Shown here: in pieces, positions 51,885 through 62,172 of the stretch
Position numbering within the stretch: the first letter of the stretch is position 1
How the letters are laid out: every line of letters begins with the position of its first letter
Source: Pigmentibacter sp. JX0631
GTDB lineage: Bacteria > Bdellovibrionota_B > Oligoflexia > Silvanigrellales > Silvanigrellaceae
Reading direction: 5' to 3'
Length of the DNA: 64,000 nucleotides
Assembly (NCBI RefSeq): GCF_029873255.1
Contig: NZ_CP123622.1
Location: forward strand, 962,501 to 1,026,500
Position numbers and translations under genes: made by a program
Notes under the pieces: model-generated
Database searches by the model: none
Seen by the model: only the letters and a program-made list of their open reading frames with translations
Told to the model about the DNA's origin: nothing

Positions 51885-52804
51885 TGAGAGAAACAATTTC
51901 AAATTTCTTAGCTGAAACAGCTTTAAATAATCCTGATTTTTATGTTTTAAGCGGTGATCATGGTTATGCACTTTTTGATGAAATTAGAAAATCAGCTCCA
52001 AAACAATTTATTAATGTTGGAGTATCAGAACAAGCGATGGTTGGTTATGCTGCAGGAATGATAAAACAAGGCTTAAAAGTTGTAATTTATGGTCTTTCCT
52101 CTTTTGTTCCAATTAGAGTTATAGAATTTATTAAAATGGATATTTGTTATGAATCTCTACCACTAATTATTTTAGGGGATGGCGCTGGTTTGGTATATTC
52201 TACTTTAGGGCCAAGTCATCAATCAGCAGAAGATATCGCTTGTATGAGATCTTTGCCAAACATAAATATTTTCTCTCCCGCAGATAAATATGAAATGTCT
52301 GCAAGTTTAAATAAAGCGCTAATTTTAAATTCGCCCTCCTACATTAGAATTGGAAAATCTGATAAGCCATGTGTACACAATCAAAGTTTTCAAATGCCCA
52401 AAGTTTCAAGATTAATTTCAATTTCAGAATCATATTCAAATGAAAATTGTATTGTAGCTACAGGATCCATGGTTTCAACTGGAATAAATATCTCAAAAAA
52501 ATTAAATGTTGATATATTTTCTTTTATTGAATTAACAAACTTTGATGAAAAAATAGTCGTAGATCAAATAAAAAAATATAAGAATGTATTTACTTTAGAA
52601 GAACATTCTATCAATGGAGGAATTGGCTCTATTCTATCAGAAGTAATCGCAGAAAATGGTTTGAAAATAAATTTAAAAAGAATTGGGATCAAGAATAAGT
52701 TCTCACAAAAATGTGGCAGTTATGAGTATTTGATGAAAGAACATGAGCTTGATGAGTCTTCAATATACTCTCACTTATCAAATTTCATCGAGAATAAAGG
52801 TTAA
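51884..52804 (+). CDS. Split transketolase, C-terminal subunit
   Basis: 306 residues corresponding to the pyrimidine-binding and C-terminal domains. FINVGVSEQAMVGYAAGMI has the catalytic Glu that activates the thiamine ring. STLGPSHQSAEDIACMRSLPNI and IFSPADKYEM follow, then a C-terminal domain with IVATGSM and TLEEHSINGGIGS. With the preceding gene it forms a complete split transketolase of the DXS-like/transketolase type; the two overlap by one base, which suggests equal expression. The following epimerase gene is in the same transcript. Confidence 0.9.
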   Translation: MRETISNFLAETALNNPDFYVLSGDHGYALFDEIRKSAPKQFINVGVSEQAMVGYAAGMIKQGLKVVIYGLSSFVPIRVIEFIKMDICYESLPLIILGDGAGLVYSTLGPSHQSAEDIACMRSLPNINIFSPADKYEMSASLNKALILNSPSYIRIGKSDKPCVHNQSFQMPKVSRLISISESYSNENCIVATGSMVSTGINISKKLNVDIFSFIELTNFDEKIVVDQIKKYKNVFTLEEHSINGGIGSILSEVIAENGLKINLKRIGIKNKFSQKCGSYEYLMKEHELDESSIYSHLSNFIENKG

Positions 52805-52809
52805 AATAA

Positions 52810-53847
52810 TTGTTAAATAATCTATATATAACAGATTTAGAACATATATATACACATACACAAGAAGTATTTAACGAAATTTCAAACAAAAGAATTTTTG
52901 TTACGGGCTGTACAGGATTTTTTGGAATATGGTTAATTGAAAGTTTTCTATACATTAATAAAAAAATGAATTTAAACTCTCACATGACTATTTTAACAAG
53001 AAATAAAAAAAAATTTATTTCGTTACATAATCATTTAACTAACTTTAGCGAAATTGATTTCTTAGAAGGTGATATTTGTTCTTTTGAATTCCCTCAAAAT
53101 AAATATGAATATATTATTCATGGAGCTGCTGAAGTAAGCAATGACGAAATCTCAGCTATTGAAACAGTTGCAACTATCGTAAATGGAACTAAACATATTT
53201 TAGATTTTGCTAATCATAATCAAACAAAAAAATTATTATTTATTAGTTCAGGAGCCGCATATGGCAAACAAATTGCCTCGCTCCCATATATCACTGAAGA
53301 ATCAAATATAGCTCCCCTTACAACTGACTCGACATCAGTTTATGGTGAGTCAAAACGATTAGCTGAATTATTATGTGTATTAGCTGCTAAAAAAGGGATA
53401 TTAGAAATTAAAATTGCAAGATGTTTTGCTTTTATTGGACCTTACTTACCTTTGAATAGTAGGTTTGCTGTTGGAAATTTTATTAAGGATGTGATCGAAG
53501 GAAAAAATATTGTTATAAAAAGTAATATTCAAGTATATAGATCCTATTTATACGCTTCTGATTTAGCTATTTGGCTTTGGACAATACTCATTAAGGGTAA
53601 TAATTGCGAAATATATAATGTTGGATCAGATAAAGAAATATCTTTAATTGAATTGGCAAATTTAATATTGAAAGTTTCAAAAAGTAATTGCAAAGTTCTT
53701 GTTAATTCTTCTCAAAACAATTTAAATTTAATAGACAGGTATGTCCCATCGATTGAAAAATCAAATAGCTCATTAAATCTAAAGCCAACAATTAGTCTAG
53801 AATTGGCTATTGAAAAAACTTTAAATTGGAATAAAAAGTTATTTTGA
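52810..53847 (+). CDS. NAD-dependent epimerase/dehydratase (SDR family)
   Basis: The start is TTG at 52810, with AAAGG about ten bases upstream. The 345-residue extended SDR has the Rossmann motif VTGCTGFFGIWL (about 31-42), the acidic GDI strand loop, IIHGAAEVS, the catalytic Ser (SSGAAYG) and YxxxK in VYGESKRLAE. NVGSDKEISL marks the usual C-terminal sugar-binding part. These enzymes convert NDP-sugars by epimerisation, dehydration or reduction. Linked to the split transketolase, it may act on the two-carbon-extended product. Its end overlaps the convergent ABC exporter gene by nine bases. Confidence 0.88.
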   Translation: MLNNLYITDLEHIYTHTQEVFNEISNKRIFVTGCTGFFGIWLIESFLYINKKMNLNSHMTILTRNKKKFISLHNHLTNFSEIDFLEGDICSFEFPQNKYEYIIHGAAEVSNDEISAIETVATIVNGTKHILDFANHNQTKKLLFISSGAAYGKQIASLPYITEESNIAPLTTDSTSVYGESKRLAELLCVLAAKKGILEIKIARCFAFIGPYLPLNSRFAVGNFIKDVIEGKNIVIKSNIQVYRSYLYASDLAIWLWTILIKGNNCEIYNVGSDKEISLIELANLILKVSKSNCKVLVNSSQNNLNLIDRYVPSIEKSNSSLNLKPTISLELAIEKTLNWNKKLF

Positions 53848-55620
53848 AGAAACCTCAATAATTTTATCTATATTTTTTAACGCTCCTGTTCTGTGGGATA
53901 CAATTATTGTTGTGCACTGTTTCTTCAATTTTGAGATTGATTCACAAACTTCATTTTCAGTACTTTCATCTAAATTAGAAGTTGGTTCATCTAATATCAA
54001 AATTTGTGGATTATTTAAGATGGCTCTTGCAATGCATAATCTTTGTTTCTGTCCGGCCGATAATTCAGAATGATTTTCGCTAACTCTATAATTTAGCGTT
54101 TTAGATAAAAAATCTTTTTTTAACGAAACAAGTTCTAGCGTACTCCATATTTTATCTTCATCTGGTATAGAATCTAAACCATAAAGTAAATTTTCTTTTA
54201 TGCTTCCTTCAATTAAAAAAGGCTCTGGTCCAACATATCCTAGTTTAATATTGTTATTAAAAAAATAGTCTTTAGGTGATTTACCATCGACCCAAATATT
54301 TCCATGTTGTGGTTCCAAAATACCTAATAAAAGCATTAATAAAGTAGTTTTCCCTGACCCACTAGAACCTATTATACCTAACTGTTCTCCCGATTTTAAA
54401 ATCATACTGAAATTTTCAAGAATTTTCTTTTCATTCGTATCATAGTAAAAACTTACAGCATCAAAATTAATTTCTGGTGCATTTTTAAGAACCGCAGACA
54501 TTACTTGTTTATGAATTTTCTGATTATCTACTAAATTAATATCTGGTGTTAATGTCGAGCCTTTAAATTTTATATGTGTTATAGGCAATGAAGATAGCAT
54601 TTTATCTCTATCTGAAAACTCATTAAAATATTGAACAGATTTTTTGAACTGCGGATATGAAATATTTAACATTCCAAAAGAATTTGTTATTACTGAAAGA
54701 TTTTGGATAAATCTTACTAACATATAAAGAAATGAAATCAAAACTATTGACTTTGTGTGCCAAAACTCTTGACTTATAAAAATCGTCACAACCAAAAGAA
54801 TTATACCAAGAAAAGGAGTTCCAATAGAATTAAAATTATTTAAAAAACAAACTCTAATGTAATTTAATGAATAATTCAATGAGTTTTTTATAAGTCTTAT
54901 ATATTCTTGATTATTTGTTTTCATTATTTTTATGAAAAGAATGTTTCTTGATACTTTTTCAATACCTTTATTTATTTCCTCTTGTTCTGATGGTATTTTT
55001 TTTGACAAAGACCTTATTTTTTTGTTATTTTTAGATATTATAAATCCAATAACTAAAATACCTAGCAAACAAACAATTGCTTCCTTCCATGCTATAGCTA
55101 TTAAAAAAATTAATAGTAAACTACACTGTATTAATGTTGATACCAATGAAAGACTACTCGACATAAAAATTGAAAGTTTTGGTGCTAATTCTGAGATCAT
55201 GAAATTGACGTTAGAAGAACTTATTTTTTTTGAAGAAGATTGAAATAAAAGATCATATATAGCTAGATGTTTAATTCTACAATTCGAATATTCAGTTATA
55301 TATGTTAAACTTTGAGAATTTATCAGTTGTGATATAAATCTCAAAAATCCTATAAAAAACAGTAAAACAAGAACAGTCAAAATTGTTAATTTAGGAAAAC
55401 TATAACCAAAAATAGTTACATTGTTACTTATAAATCCAAAACTAATAAGCAAAAATTGTATTGCTAAAGCAAACAAAAACTCAATAAATGATAATAAAAT
55501 AGAAGAGAAAATTCCAAGAAAAAAAACAAAAATAGCTTTTTTACCCATAAATTGAAATATTTTTTGGATTTTATAAAACCCATTTAACCCAGCAAATCTC
55601 TTATAATACAATGATTTCAT
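53839..55620 (-). CDS. ABC exporter (PglK/MsbA-like half transporter)
   Basis: 593 residues with a six-segment type IV exporter domain (about 20-320) fused to an ATPase domain. The ATPase has Walker A GSSGSGKTTLL, signature ELSAGQKQRLCIARA, Walker B ILILDEPTSNLD and the switch His in IVSHR; LSAGQ replaces the common LSGGQ. Such half transporters act as homodimers. In glycan loci the PglK type flips lipid-linked oligosaccharides, whereas MsbA flips lipid A. No dedicated Wzx flippase was seen nearby, so this could be the flippase of the locus. It is transcribed against the neighbouring operon. Confidence 0.85.
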   Translation of the reverse strand: MKSLYYKRFAGLNGFYKIQKIFQFMGKKAIFVFFLGIFSSILLSFIEFLFALAIQFLLISFGFISNNVTIFGYSFPKLTILTVLVLLFFIGFLRFISQLINSQSLTYITEYSNCRIKHLAIYDLLFQSSSKKISSSNVNFMISELAPKLSIFMSSSLSLVSTLIQCSLLLIFLIAIAWKEAIVCLLGILVIGFIISKNNKKIRSLSKKIPSEQEEINKGIEKVSRNILFIKIMKTNNQEYIRLIKNSLNYSLNYIRVCFLNNFNSIGTPFLGIILLVVTIFISQEFWHTKSIVLISFLYMLVRFIQNLSVITNSFGMLNISYPQFKKSVQYFNEFSDRDKMLSSLPITHIKFKGSTLTPDINLVDNQKIHKQVMSAVLKNAPEINFDAVSFYYDTNEKKILENFSMILKSGEQLGIIGSSGSGKTTLLMLLLGILEPQHGNIWVDGKSPKDYFFNNNIKLGYVGPEPFLIEGSIKENLLYGLDSIPDEDKIWSTLELVSLKKDFLSKTLNYRVSENHSELSAGQKQRLCIARAILNNPQILILDEPTSNLDESTENEVCESISKLKKQCTTIIVSHRTGALKNIDKIIEVSSK

Positions 55621-55764
55621 TTCGTATTCTCAAATTAAAATATTTTTAAAAATTCTTATAAATTAATTAACTATTCTCAAGATTAATAAAATCTTAAAAA
55701 ATCTTATTAATCTTATAAAACATTTTACTGTCACTTACATTAAATAACTTCCTATAGTTCATCT

Positions 55765-56715
55765 TTATCTTGCAAATAAACATCTAATTTTGAATATTCC
55801 TTTTTTCAAGTTTTTCCTAAATCTTTGTGAAGTAACAGCAACTATAGCATCATAAACTATATTTCTTGATTTCATACAAAGGTAATGTTTAATGCCATAA
55901 ATTTTTAATAGTTTAATTCCGTATAAATTTGATAAGAAGAAAAGATATTGAGTGTGTCTATACCAAATCTGCTTTCCCCAATTCATTGGAGCTCTTTCTT
56001 TCCTTACTTCAACTATAGGAAAATTAAAAATAGTCACACCTGTATTAGTATTTGCAAGTCCAACTTGTAAACCATACATATGAGCATATAAAGTTTTTAT
56101 AGTTTTTGCTGATACTTCATTATTAAAAATATCTTTCCGAAAAATATTAGCACTAATAAGGGTATGTGCTAAAAGATTATGTGGATTATTTTTGACAGAG
56201 AATAAAGCAAAATCTTTATAGCTTTTAAAATATTTTCCTTCCAAGCCTAATGAAATTGTTTTGGGCAATATAAAGAGTCCTGTATCAGATTTAACTTTTA
56301 ATTCATTTAATACTAGGAGAATTGAATTCGGAAAGATAAGTTCATCATCACCAAGTATCCAAACATACGTTCCAGAAGATCGCAGAGTACAATAAAAAAT
56401 ATTATTTATCCCACCAATATTATTAGAATTAATATAATAAGTTAACCTAGAAAGGTTTATATAACTATTTTGAAGAAAAGCATTAGTATCATCCGTAGAA
56501 GAATTATTTGAAATTAAAATTTCTATAAATTCATTTTGGGGATCTACTGTCTCACATTGAGGAATAAGGTCTTTCAATATTTCTGATAAATAAAAACATC
56601 TATTGAAAGTGGGTATAGCAATTGTCAAAATTGGTTTTTTAATTAAAGACTTTTTAACTAACCCATTTTTAGAGTCTGATAAGTAATTTTTTTCAATACT
56701 TTTATTATCTTTCAT
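55765..56715 (-). CDS. Family 2 glycosyltransferase
   Basis: The 316-residue protein begins with a 25-residue polar tail, then LTIAIPTFNRCFYLSEIL, LISNNSSTDDT (nucleotide-binding Asp) and VWILGDDELI, which provides the acidic metal motif. The C-terminal part (about 210-316) is basic and ends in IFKIRCLFAR. It probably transfers an activated sugar to a lipid-linked acceptor in the cytoplasm. It overlaps the preceding epimerase gene (ATGA), forming a two-gene leftward unit. Donor unknown. The gap 55621-55764 is A/T-rich with no gene. Confidence 0.85.
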   Translation of the reverse strand: MKDNKSIEKNYLSDSKNGLVKKSLIKKPILTIAIPTFNRCFYLSEILKDLIPQCETVDPQNEFIEILISNNSSTDDTNAFLQNSYINLSRLTYYINSNNIGGINNIFYCTLRSSGTYVWILGDDELIFPNSILLVLNELKVKSDTGLFILPKTISLGLEGKYFKSYKDFALFSVKNNPHNLLAHTLISANIFRKDIFNNEVSAKTIKTLYAHMYGLQVGLANTNTGVTIFNFPIVEVRKERAPMNWGKQIWYRHTQYLFFLSNLYGIKLLKIYGIKHYLCMKSRNIVYDAIVAVTSQRFRKNLKKGIFKIRCLFAR

Positions 56716-57632
56716 TTTAATTTATTCCGATAAATATTAATAATTTCTTCTATTCCTTGCTGATAATTAATTTTTGCTTTCCATCCCAAAGCCTCTAAAT
56801 TTGAGTTATTTGCACAAGAACTCATAATTTCATCTTCCCGATAAGGAATGGCACCATACTCTAATTTAGAACTACTTTTTGAATATTTAAGGACAAAATC
56901 AGTAAACTCTCTAAGTTCAAAAGCTTTACCTGTTCCAACTTCATAAATTTGATAACCATTATGGTTTCGTAATTCATATTTTAATATTTTTAAATAAGCA
57001 TCGACTACGTCTGTGATAAAAATGAAATCTCTTTTTTGATGTCCATAAGTTAAGTTAACAATAGGGAGTTCTTTTATAGCAATATTTTGAATAACTCCCT
57101 CTATGAATTTTTGCGGTTTATCGAATGGACCATAAATATGTTCTAACATAAGATCTATAACTCTTATTTTGCTAGAATAAAATTTAAGCCAATAGTTTAA
57201 ACTTTTTTTAGTCAATGAATAATTAAGTAAATATGAATAAAATGCATTATCTTTATTGAAATAAGAATCAGTATTTATAAAAATTTTTAAATTATTCATA
57301 ACACCTAATTCTAACAATCTTAAAGGAAGTGTTAAATTAGCTAGAATTACATCTGAAGTTGAAGCAAAATTTCTTCCATACTCAGTTGCTGTATGAATAA
57401 TTACATTAATATTATAATTTTTAAATAGAAAATCAAGATCATCCTTATTTATACAAAAAAACTTAAGTTTATTACAATTGAACAATTCTAGCTTAGTAAG
57501 ATCAGAAGATTCTCGATGTAAAACTATGACGCTAAAATTATTTTCTAATAATTCAGGTAACAATCTAGAGCCTAAGAAACCCGTTGCTCCAGTCAACAAA
57601 ACCGTTGGTTCTTGATTTCTATTCATTGTCAT
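56712..57632 (-). CDS. NAD-dependent sugar epimerase/dehydratase (extended SDR)
   Basis: 306 residues with VLLTGATGFLGSRLLPELL (dinucleotide site, about 11-29), VIIHTATEYG, catalytic TDSYFN..YLLNYSLTK (Tyr and Lys about four residues apart) and a GTGKAFELREFTDF C-terminal motif. It acts on an NDP-sugar; the exact change (epimerase, dehydratase or reductase) cannot be decided. It is translated just before the GT2 at 55765 and is probably transcribed from the promoter at 57673-57700. MTMNRN offers two possible Met starts (57632 or two codons later). Confidence 0.87.
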   Translation of the reverse strand: MTMNRNQEPTVLLTGATGFLGSRLLPELLENNFSVIVLHRESSDLTKLELFNCNKLKFFCINKDDLDFLFKNYNINVIIHTATEYGRNFASTSDVILANLTLPLRLLELGVMNNLKIFINTDSYFNKDNAFYSYLLNYSLTKKSLNYWLKFYSSKIRVIDLMLEHIYGPFDKPQKFIEGVIQNIAIKELPIVNLTYGHQKRDFIFITDVVDAYLKILKYELRNHNGYQIYEVGTGKAFELREFTDFVLKYSKSSSKLEYGAIPYREDEIMSSCANNSNLEALGWKAKINYQQGIEEIINIYRNKLK

Positions 57633-57672
57633 TTTATACTGAATTCCCCTGCTTAAAAAGTAAAATACAAAG

Positions 57673-57700
57673 ATTATACTTTATAAATAAATATTGACAC
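57673..57700 (-). promoter_or_regulatory. Promoter of the epimerase-GT2 unit
   Basis: On the minus strand GTGTCA (57700-57695) and a perfect TATAAT (57678-57673) are 16 bases apart, about 40 bases upstream of the epimerase ATG. This is the best promoter-like sequence in the gap 57633-57815. Confidence 0.45.
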
Positions 57701-57797
57701 ATGAATTTCCCTAATCATAATTTTCATAAAAATCAATGCTTATTGACAAGTACTATTCAACGTTTTAAGAGTAATGCATACAATTCTATTTTACAAC

Positions 57798-57813
57798 AAA
57801 GAGCAAACTCTTT
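57798..57813 (-). terminator. Hairpin just after the gene at 57816
   Basis: AAAGAG-TTTG-CTCTTT on the minus strand starts two bases beyond the stop codon and is followed by GTTGTAAAA. The six-base A/T-rich stem with only a short T-run makes it a weak terminator candidate. Confidence 0.4.
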
Positions 57814-57815
57814 TA

Positions 57816-58985
57816 CTAATTTTTACCCCATATAGCTTCTCTATATTGATTTATTGCTAGGTCATACTTATTTTTAAGTGCTAATATTAGCTCATTCCTA
57901 TTTAATATATTATTTGCACTAATAGCATTCTTTTCATAATATTCAATTAAGTCATTTGGGCTTTTAATTTCAGGTAGATAAATTACCCCTTCTGAATATT
58001 CTTGTGAGTAAATTGAAGTATCAACATCATGGGGGTTAAGCATAAGGACATGTTTTTTTCCAAATTGACTTGCCTCAAGTAGAGAAGAAGAAGCTAAAGA
58101 TAAAATAACATTAGACTTAAGCAGATCTTCTGATAATGTAGAATTAGAAATATCCCAGTTTAAATGCTTTTTATATTTTTTAAAAAAAATTTCTCTTTCA
58201 GAGGGATGTGGTCGATAAATAAAATACTCATCTTTAAAATTAAATTTTTCTTTTAATTTATCTCTTATTTTATTCATAAAATCATAATATTTCATTACTG
58301 TATCAAAAGAATATGACTCCTCAAACCCTCCCATAAATAGAATGTAGTTTTGTGTTATTTCTATTTCTTGCACTGTATTTAAGTATTGCATAGCCTCATA
58401 AAATCTATAAATACATAAAGTAAAATACATATCATTAAACACAATTTGCTTATTCAGAAAGAATTTATATTTTTTATACAGTTTATTTTTAGGTAATTTT
58501 CCAAAATATAAAATTTTTGATTCAGAAAACTTCCTGCCAATATGATGAATGCCGTGCGGTAAATACACTACTTTAATAAATCCATTTAGCCATCTATCAA
58601 GAATAACTAAGCCACAAGTTAAATATGTAAGATCATCTACCACAATAAAATGGATGGAAGGACGACAAAAAACTAGTTTTAATAAAAAAGCTCTTATACA
58701 TGATACAATGCGCATTTTTCTATTCATAGGGATAACTTCTTGTAATTTTGTTCCAATTTTATGAGGAAAAAACAAGAAATGAGGAACATTATATCTCTTC
58801 AATAAAGCTTTGTCTTCAGGGCTCAAAGGATAAGACGTCACAAAGATTAAAGGGTAACGTTTTTCATCAGATGCAGATATTACACTAAAAAAATGAGCCT
58901 TAGTGAAGTACTCAGAAACAGCAACCCTATATTTTTTACGGGAAAAAGTTGTAAGAATAAAATAATAAAGTGCTTTAAATATCAT
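57816..58985 (-). CDS. TagB/capsule-type GT-B transferase (glycerophosphotransferase-like)
   Basis: 389 residues. Key phrases are VYLPHGIHHIG (about 145-155), FIYRPHPSERE (about 258-268) and a late SLASSSLLEASQFGKK, the order seen in CDP-glycerol glycerophosphotransferases and in capsule polysaccharide transferases, where the two His are catalytic and the late Ser and Glu bind the nucleotide. It probably adds an activated sugar or polyol-phosphate to the glycan. The ATG has GAAAGGGAG upstream. It is encoded alone leftward between the epimerase unit and a 441-base gap. Exact donor uncertain. Confidence 0.6.
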   Translation of the reverse strand: MIFKALYYFILTTFSRKKYRVAVSEYFTKAHFFSVISASDEKRYPLIFVTSYPLSPEDKALLKRYNVPHFLFFPHKIGTKLQEVIPMNRKMRIVSCIRAFLLKLVFCRPSIHFIVVDDLTYLTCGLVILDRWLNGFIKVVYLPHGIHHIGRKFSESKILYFGKLPKNKLYKKYKFFLNKQIVFNDMYFTLCIYRFYEAMQYLNTVQEIEITQNYILFMGGFEESYSFDTVMKYYDFMNKIRDKLKEKFNFKDEYFIYRPHPSEREIFFKKYKKHLNWDISNSTLSEDLLKSNVILSLASSSLLEASQFGKKHVLMLNPHDVDTSIYSQEYSEGVIYLPEIKSPNDLIEYYEKNAISANNILNRNELILALKNKYDLAINQYREAIWGKN

Positions 58986-59426
58986 TTACTCCCTTTCAAG
59001 GTTTAAATAACCAATAGTGAAAGTATTATATTACATAATTTTTTCAAATTTAATAGGGTGTGTTTTGGATTACACAAATCTAGCCAACAGAATTAACTGT
59101 AAATCCCTTCAAATACAAAAAGCGGTTTAAATTTAAGTTTAGAGAGAATGTATGATTTTTTTATACTTCTCTACAAATTAGAATAATACATTTCATAGTT
59201 TTCAGATTTTTGTAAGTTAGCATAGAATTAACTTAGACATTCTTTTGCCAAAAACCTCCTTTTATATTTAGAAACATGAAAACGTTTAAATTAGTAGCAG
59301 ATTTCCTCCCAAAATGGGTTAAATTGCATAGAACGCAAGCACTATAAAATAATGATAAAACTATTGAAATTTCTTCGTTATAAATTACTATATCATCGTT
59401 GTTACTTTTAGAAAGGAAAATAAAAT
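58986..59426 (+). promoter_or_regulatory. Gene-free intergenic region with a tiny open frame
   Basis: This 441-base stretch lies between two divergent glycan genes and presumably contains both promoters; TTGAAA at about 59365 followed by A/T-rich TATA-like bases could serve the rightward gene, but no match is strong. A 23-codon frame at 59276-59347 begins MKTFKLVADFLPKW and resembles a transposase N-terminus, but it is too short to call. Confidence 0.3.
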
Positions 59427-60245
59427 TTGTTTATTAAAAAATTAATAAAAAATGTAATGCCAATCGGATTGTATATTTTATCTAATAAGATAAAATATTT
59501 AATTTATCAATTGAGAACCTCTAATGGGTACAAAGGAAAATACAATTCATTTAGTGATGCTATAAATTTTAACAATAAGTATATTGATGGATTTAAATCA
59601 GAAGAATACAATAAAAATATTTTAAAAAAGACAAAAAATATTGAAAATAATATCAAAAGCTTAACACCAGTTGTAAATATAAATGATTTTATTTTAAGTA
59701 TGGAAATTATTTTACATATATCCCAAGGAAATAAAATACTTGATATAGGAGGGAGCATTGGCCATCATTACTTAAACATAAAATCTACAATAAATGACCT
59801 CGACTTCTATAAATCCAGTGAGCCAAAATATTTTATTATGGAGAATAAAAACTTATTAAATTCTATCAACTCCTATTTCTTTAATGAAAAATTTATAGGA
59901 ATAACTGAACACCCTATTAAAGCTGATTTAGTAATAATGAGTAGTACATTACATTACATCGAAGATTGGAAAAGTTTAATAAAAACTTTAATTGATTTAG
60001 GAACTAAAAAATTCGTTTTATCCAGAGTACCCGTTCATTCTGGAAATACTTTTATTTCATTTCAAGTAATCGAAGAAGGAGGCTTTCCCTGCTACTTTTT
60101 TAATGAAAAAGATATAATTGATTTTTTTTCTGAAAATCAATTTTATCTTAAAAAGAAATGGGCTTGCCCTGAAAATCATGCTGTTTATTTTGGGCCTGCA
60201 AAAAATGATTCAAAATACGGATATGGTTTCATATTTCAAAAATGA
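59427..60245 (+). CDS. TIGR04325-type putative methyltransferase
   Basis: The start is TTG with GAAAGGA upstream. The 272 residues fit the methyltransferase family found in many polysaccharide loci: an N-terminal membrane-proximal helix, a YNSFSDAINFNNKYIDGF segment like the family's Y-x-S-W-x-E-A...GYDS, motif I ILDIGGSIGHHYLN (about 108-121) and MSSTLHYIEDWKSLI, where the usual SGVLQY-like phrase stands. It probably modifies a sugar on the glycan. Lone rightward gene at the end of the locus. It is followed at 60244-60263 by a stem GAGTTAA/TTAACTC. Confidence 0.78.
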   Translation: MFIKKLIKNVMPIGLYILSNKIKYLIYQLRTSNGYKGKYNSFSDAINFNNKYIDGFKSEEYNKNILKKTKNIENNIKSLTPVVNINDFILSMEIILHISQGNKILDIGGSIGHHYLNIKSTINDLDFYKSSEPKYFIMENKNLLNSINSYFFNEKFIGITEHPIKADLVIMSSTLHYIEDWKSLIKTLIDLGTKKFVLSRVPVHSGNTFISFQVIEEGGFPCYFFNEKDIIDFFSENQFYLKKKWACPENHAVYFGPAKNDSKYGYGFIFQK

Positions 60246-60263
60246 GTTAAATATTTTTAACTC
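60244..60263 (+). terminator. Stem-loop at the end of the methyltransferase gene
   Basis: GAGTTAA and TTAACTC form a seven-base stem with a six-base loop overlapping the stop codon. No T-run follows, so termination is uncertain. The remaining bases to 60484 hold no gene. Confidence 0.35.
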
Positions 60264-60484
60264 CCAAAATTCATAGAATATTCAAGATAGTGTTTTTGAT
60301 TTAAGAAAACAGCCTCTTTCCGCCCAAACAAAAGACTAATTTACGTTTATTATAATGTCCTTATGAAGACTCTTGAAGTTCAAAATAATGAACATCACCA
60401 ATTGCAAGGCATCCTTCCGACAAGTTTGTTTGCAAGAAGTAAATTAGTTAAGTAAAGAATTCAATTGAGGCTAGTAGTGGAATT

Positions 60485-62020
60485 CTAAGAGAGCCATTTG
60501 TCAGAATTATTCATAATATTTTTACTGTTATGAAGAAGTTCAGTGAGATATTTAATTAAATTAATCTTATTGGTATAGGCGTTGGCTAAAATGGAAGTGA
60601 TTATGGCTACAACATAAGCATCATTTTGGTTTTTGAAGAAATGAGAATTTCTTCTATAGCGAATGGCAATTTTTAGCATTCTTTCGCTCAGGATGTTTTC
60701 AAGTGGTGCATTTTTAATTTCACAAAATGCGCAAAGTTTTTCGAAATATTGAATAATATATTTATACGCTTTTCCTATTGGTGAATTAGGTTCTACCAGT
60801 TTTTCATTTAGTCCTGATTGAAAGATATACAAAATTTTATTCATTATTAGTAAAGAATATTTTTTATGAAATAGTAGACGTTCTATTCGATTAAGTTTTT
60901 TCTTTTTTGCTTTGCGAGCATTGAGTAAAATGTCTCGATATAAAAGTAAAATTTTATCTACTTTTTCAGTGAACTGTTTCCTTAAGTCGTAAAAATTTCT
61001 TCTAGGATGGACATAGCATAACGATAAATCAACTTTATTTTTATCAATTTATTTTAGTTACTAGAAAGATTATCTATCATAATAACGACTTTTTCTGAGT
61101 TGGTTCTTTGATTGCAAAATACAGAAAGTCGATTTCCAGCATGTTTTGAACCGAATAAATAATGAACAATTTTTTATTCGGGAAATAATGCAATTATGTT
61201 AGTTATTCTAGTTTTCGTTGAAATTTGATTTGCTTTTTGTCCCTTTACAATTCTAATTTTTTTTTGCTTTTTTAAATCTTTTTTTAAATTAATTATGAGA
61301 AAAGGAGAACCATCGGCACGAAGAATATCAGCATAATGAGCAAAATAATCTTTTAAAAATTGATAGAATTGACGAAGTTTTTTAGCCACCTGTTCCAGGA
61401 GATCCCATTGAGTAGCATCAGGAATTCTTGCACCAACTTGAGAGGATAAAAATTCAAAACAACAAGCAAGCATTCCAAACTGATAACGAAATGATGTTAA
61501 AGTTGCTACAGCCGAATGATGATAACGACCAATTTTATGATAAGTTAATTCTTCTAGTAAAATAGGTTTTTCAATATGATTACCACAAGAACAACGTAAC
61601 GATGGCATATGGAAAAATTTAACTTTTAATAGAGGCATGGATAGAACAAGTGTTTGTTTTTCGATATATCCTTGATTTAATGTTTCTTTATGACAAGATG
61701 GACATTGTTTGATATCGTCAGGAGTTATCAGTACTTTTTTAGCATTCAGATAGTTTATCTTTCCTGAGGATTATTTCTTTTTAAAATTAGAATCGATTGA
61801 ATTATCAGCTGAATCTTTTTGTAGCTCAATTTGATTATTTTCAGACTCAACTGTTTTTTCATTGTAATCAAACAGAAAAGCTTCATTATGTGAACCAAAA
61901 GTTAGCTTTTGGAGTTTTGTACATGCAATTCTTTTTTGTTTCACTTTCATTGATAAACAATAATGTTCTTCAATAATTTTTAAAAAACTCTTATTTTATC
62001 ATTTGGAAGATTGTTGCCGT
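60485..62020 (-). pseudogene. IS66-family transposase (TnpC) remnant
   Basis: Minus-strand pieces in successive frames reassemble into an IS66 TnpC: an N-terminal KLQKLTFGSHNEAF piece (about 61900), a zinc-binding CPSCHKETLNQG (about 61700), the open piece 61174-61638 (KIGRYHHSAV..., DATQWDLLEQV, ILRADGSPF, the last being the first catalytic Asp), CYVHPRRNFYDL (about 61010) and the C-terminal open piece 60485-60844 with SPIGKAYKYI and ENILSERMLKIAIRYRRN (third catalytic acid region). Several frameshifts and stop codons separate them, so it is inactive. A tnpB remnant lies upstream, as expected for IS66. Confidence 0.8.
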
Positions 62021-62172
62021 GGACAAAAAATTCATCATATCGTCTTTTTCGGCAGTGAGAAAGTCATTATTATTTTATCTAAATTAGAACCTATAAAAAA
62101 CATTATACAAAAAGAATAAATGACTAATAATTTAATTAATTGTCAAATTTTATAAATAAATTAAATTATTTT

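Noticed and set aside
59276-59347. 23-codon frame resembling a transposase N-terminus
   Set aside because: It is too short, has no ribosome site and no neighbouring transposase sequence.
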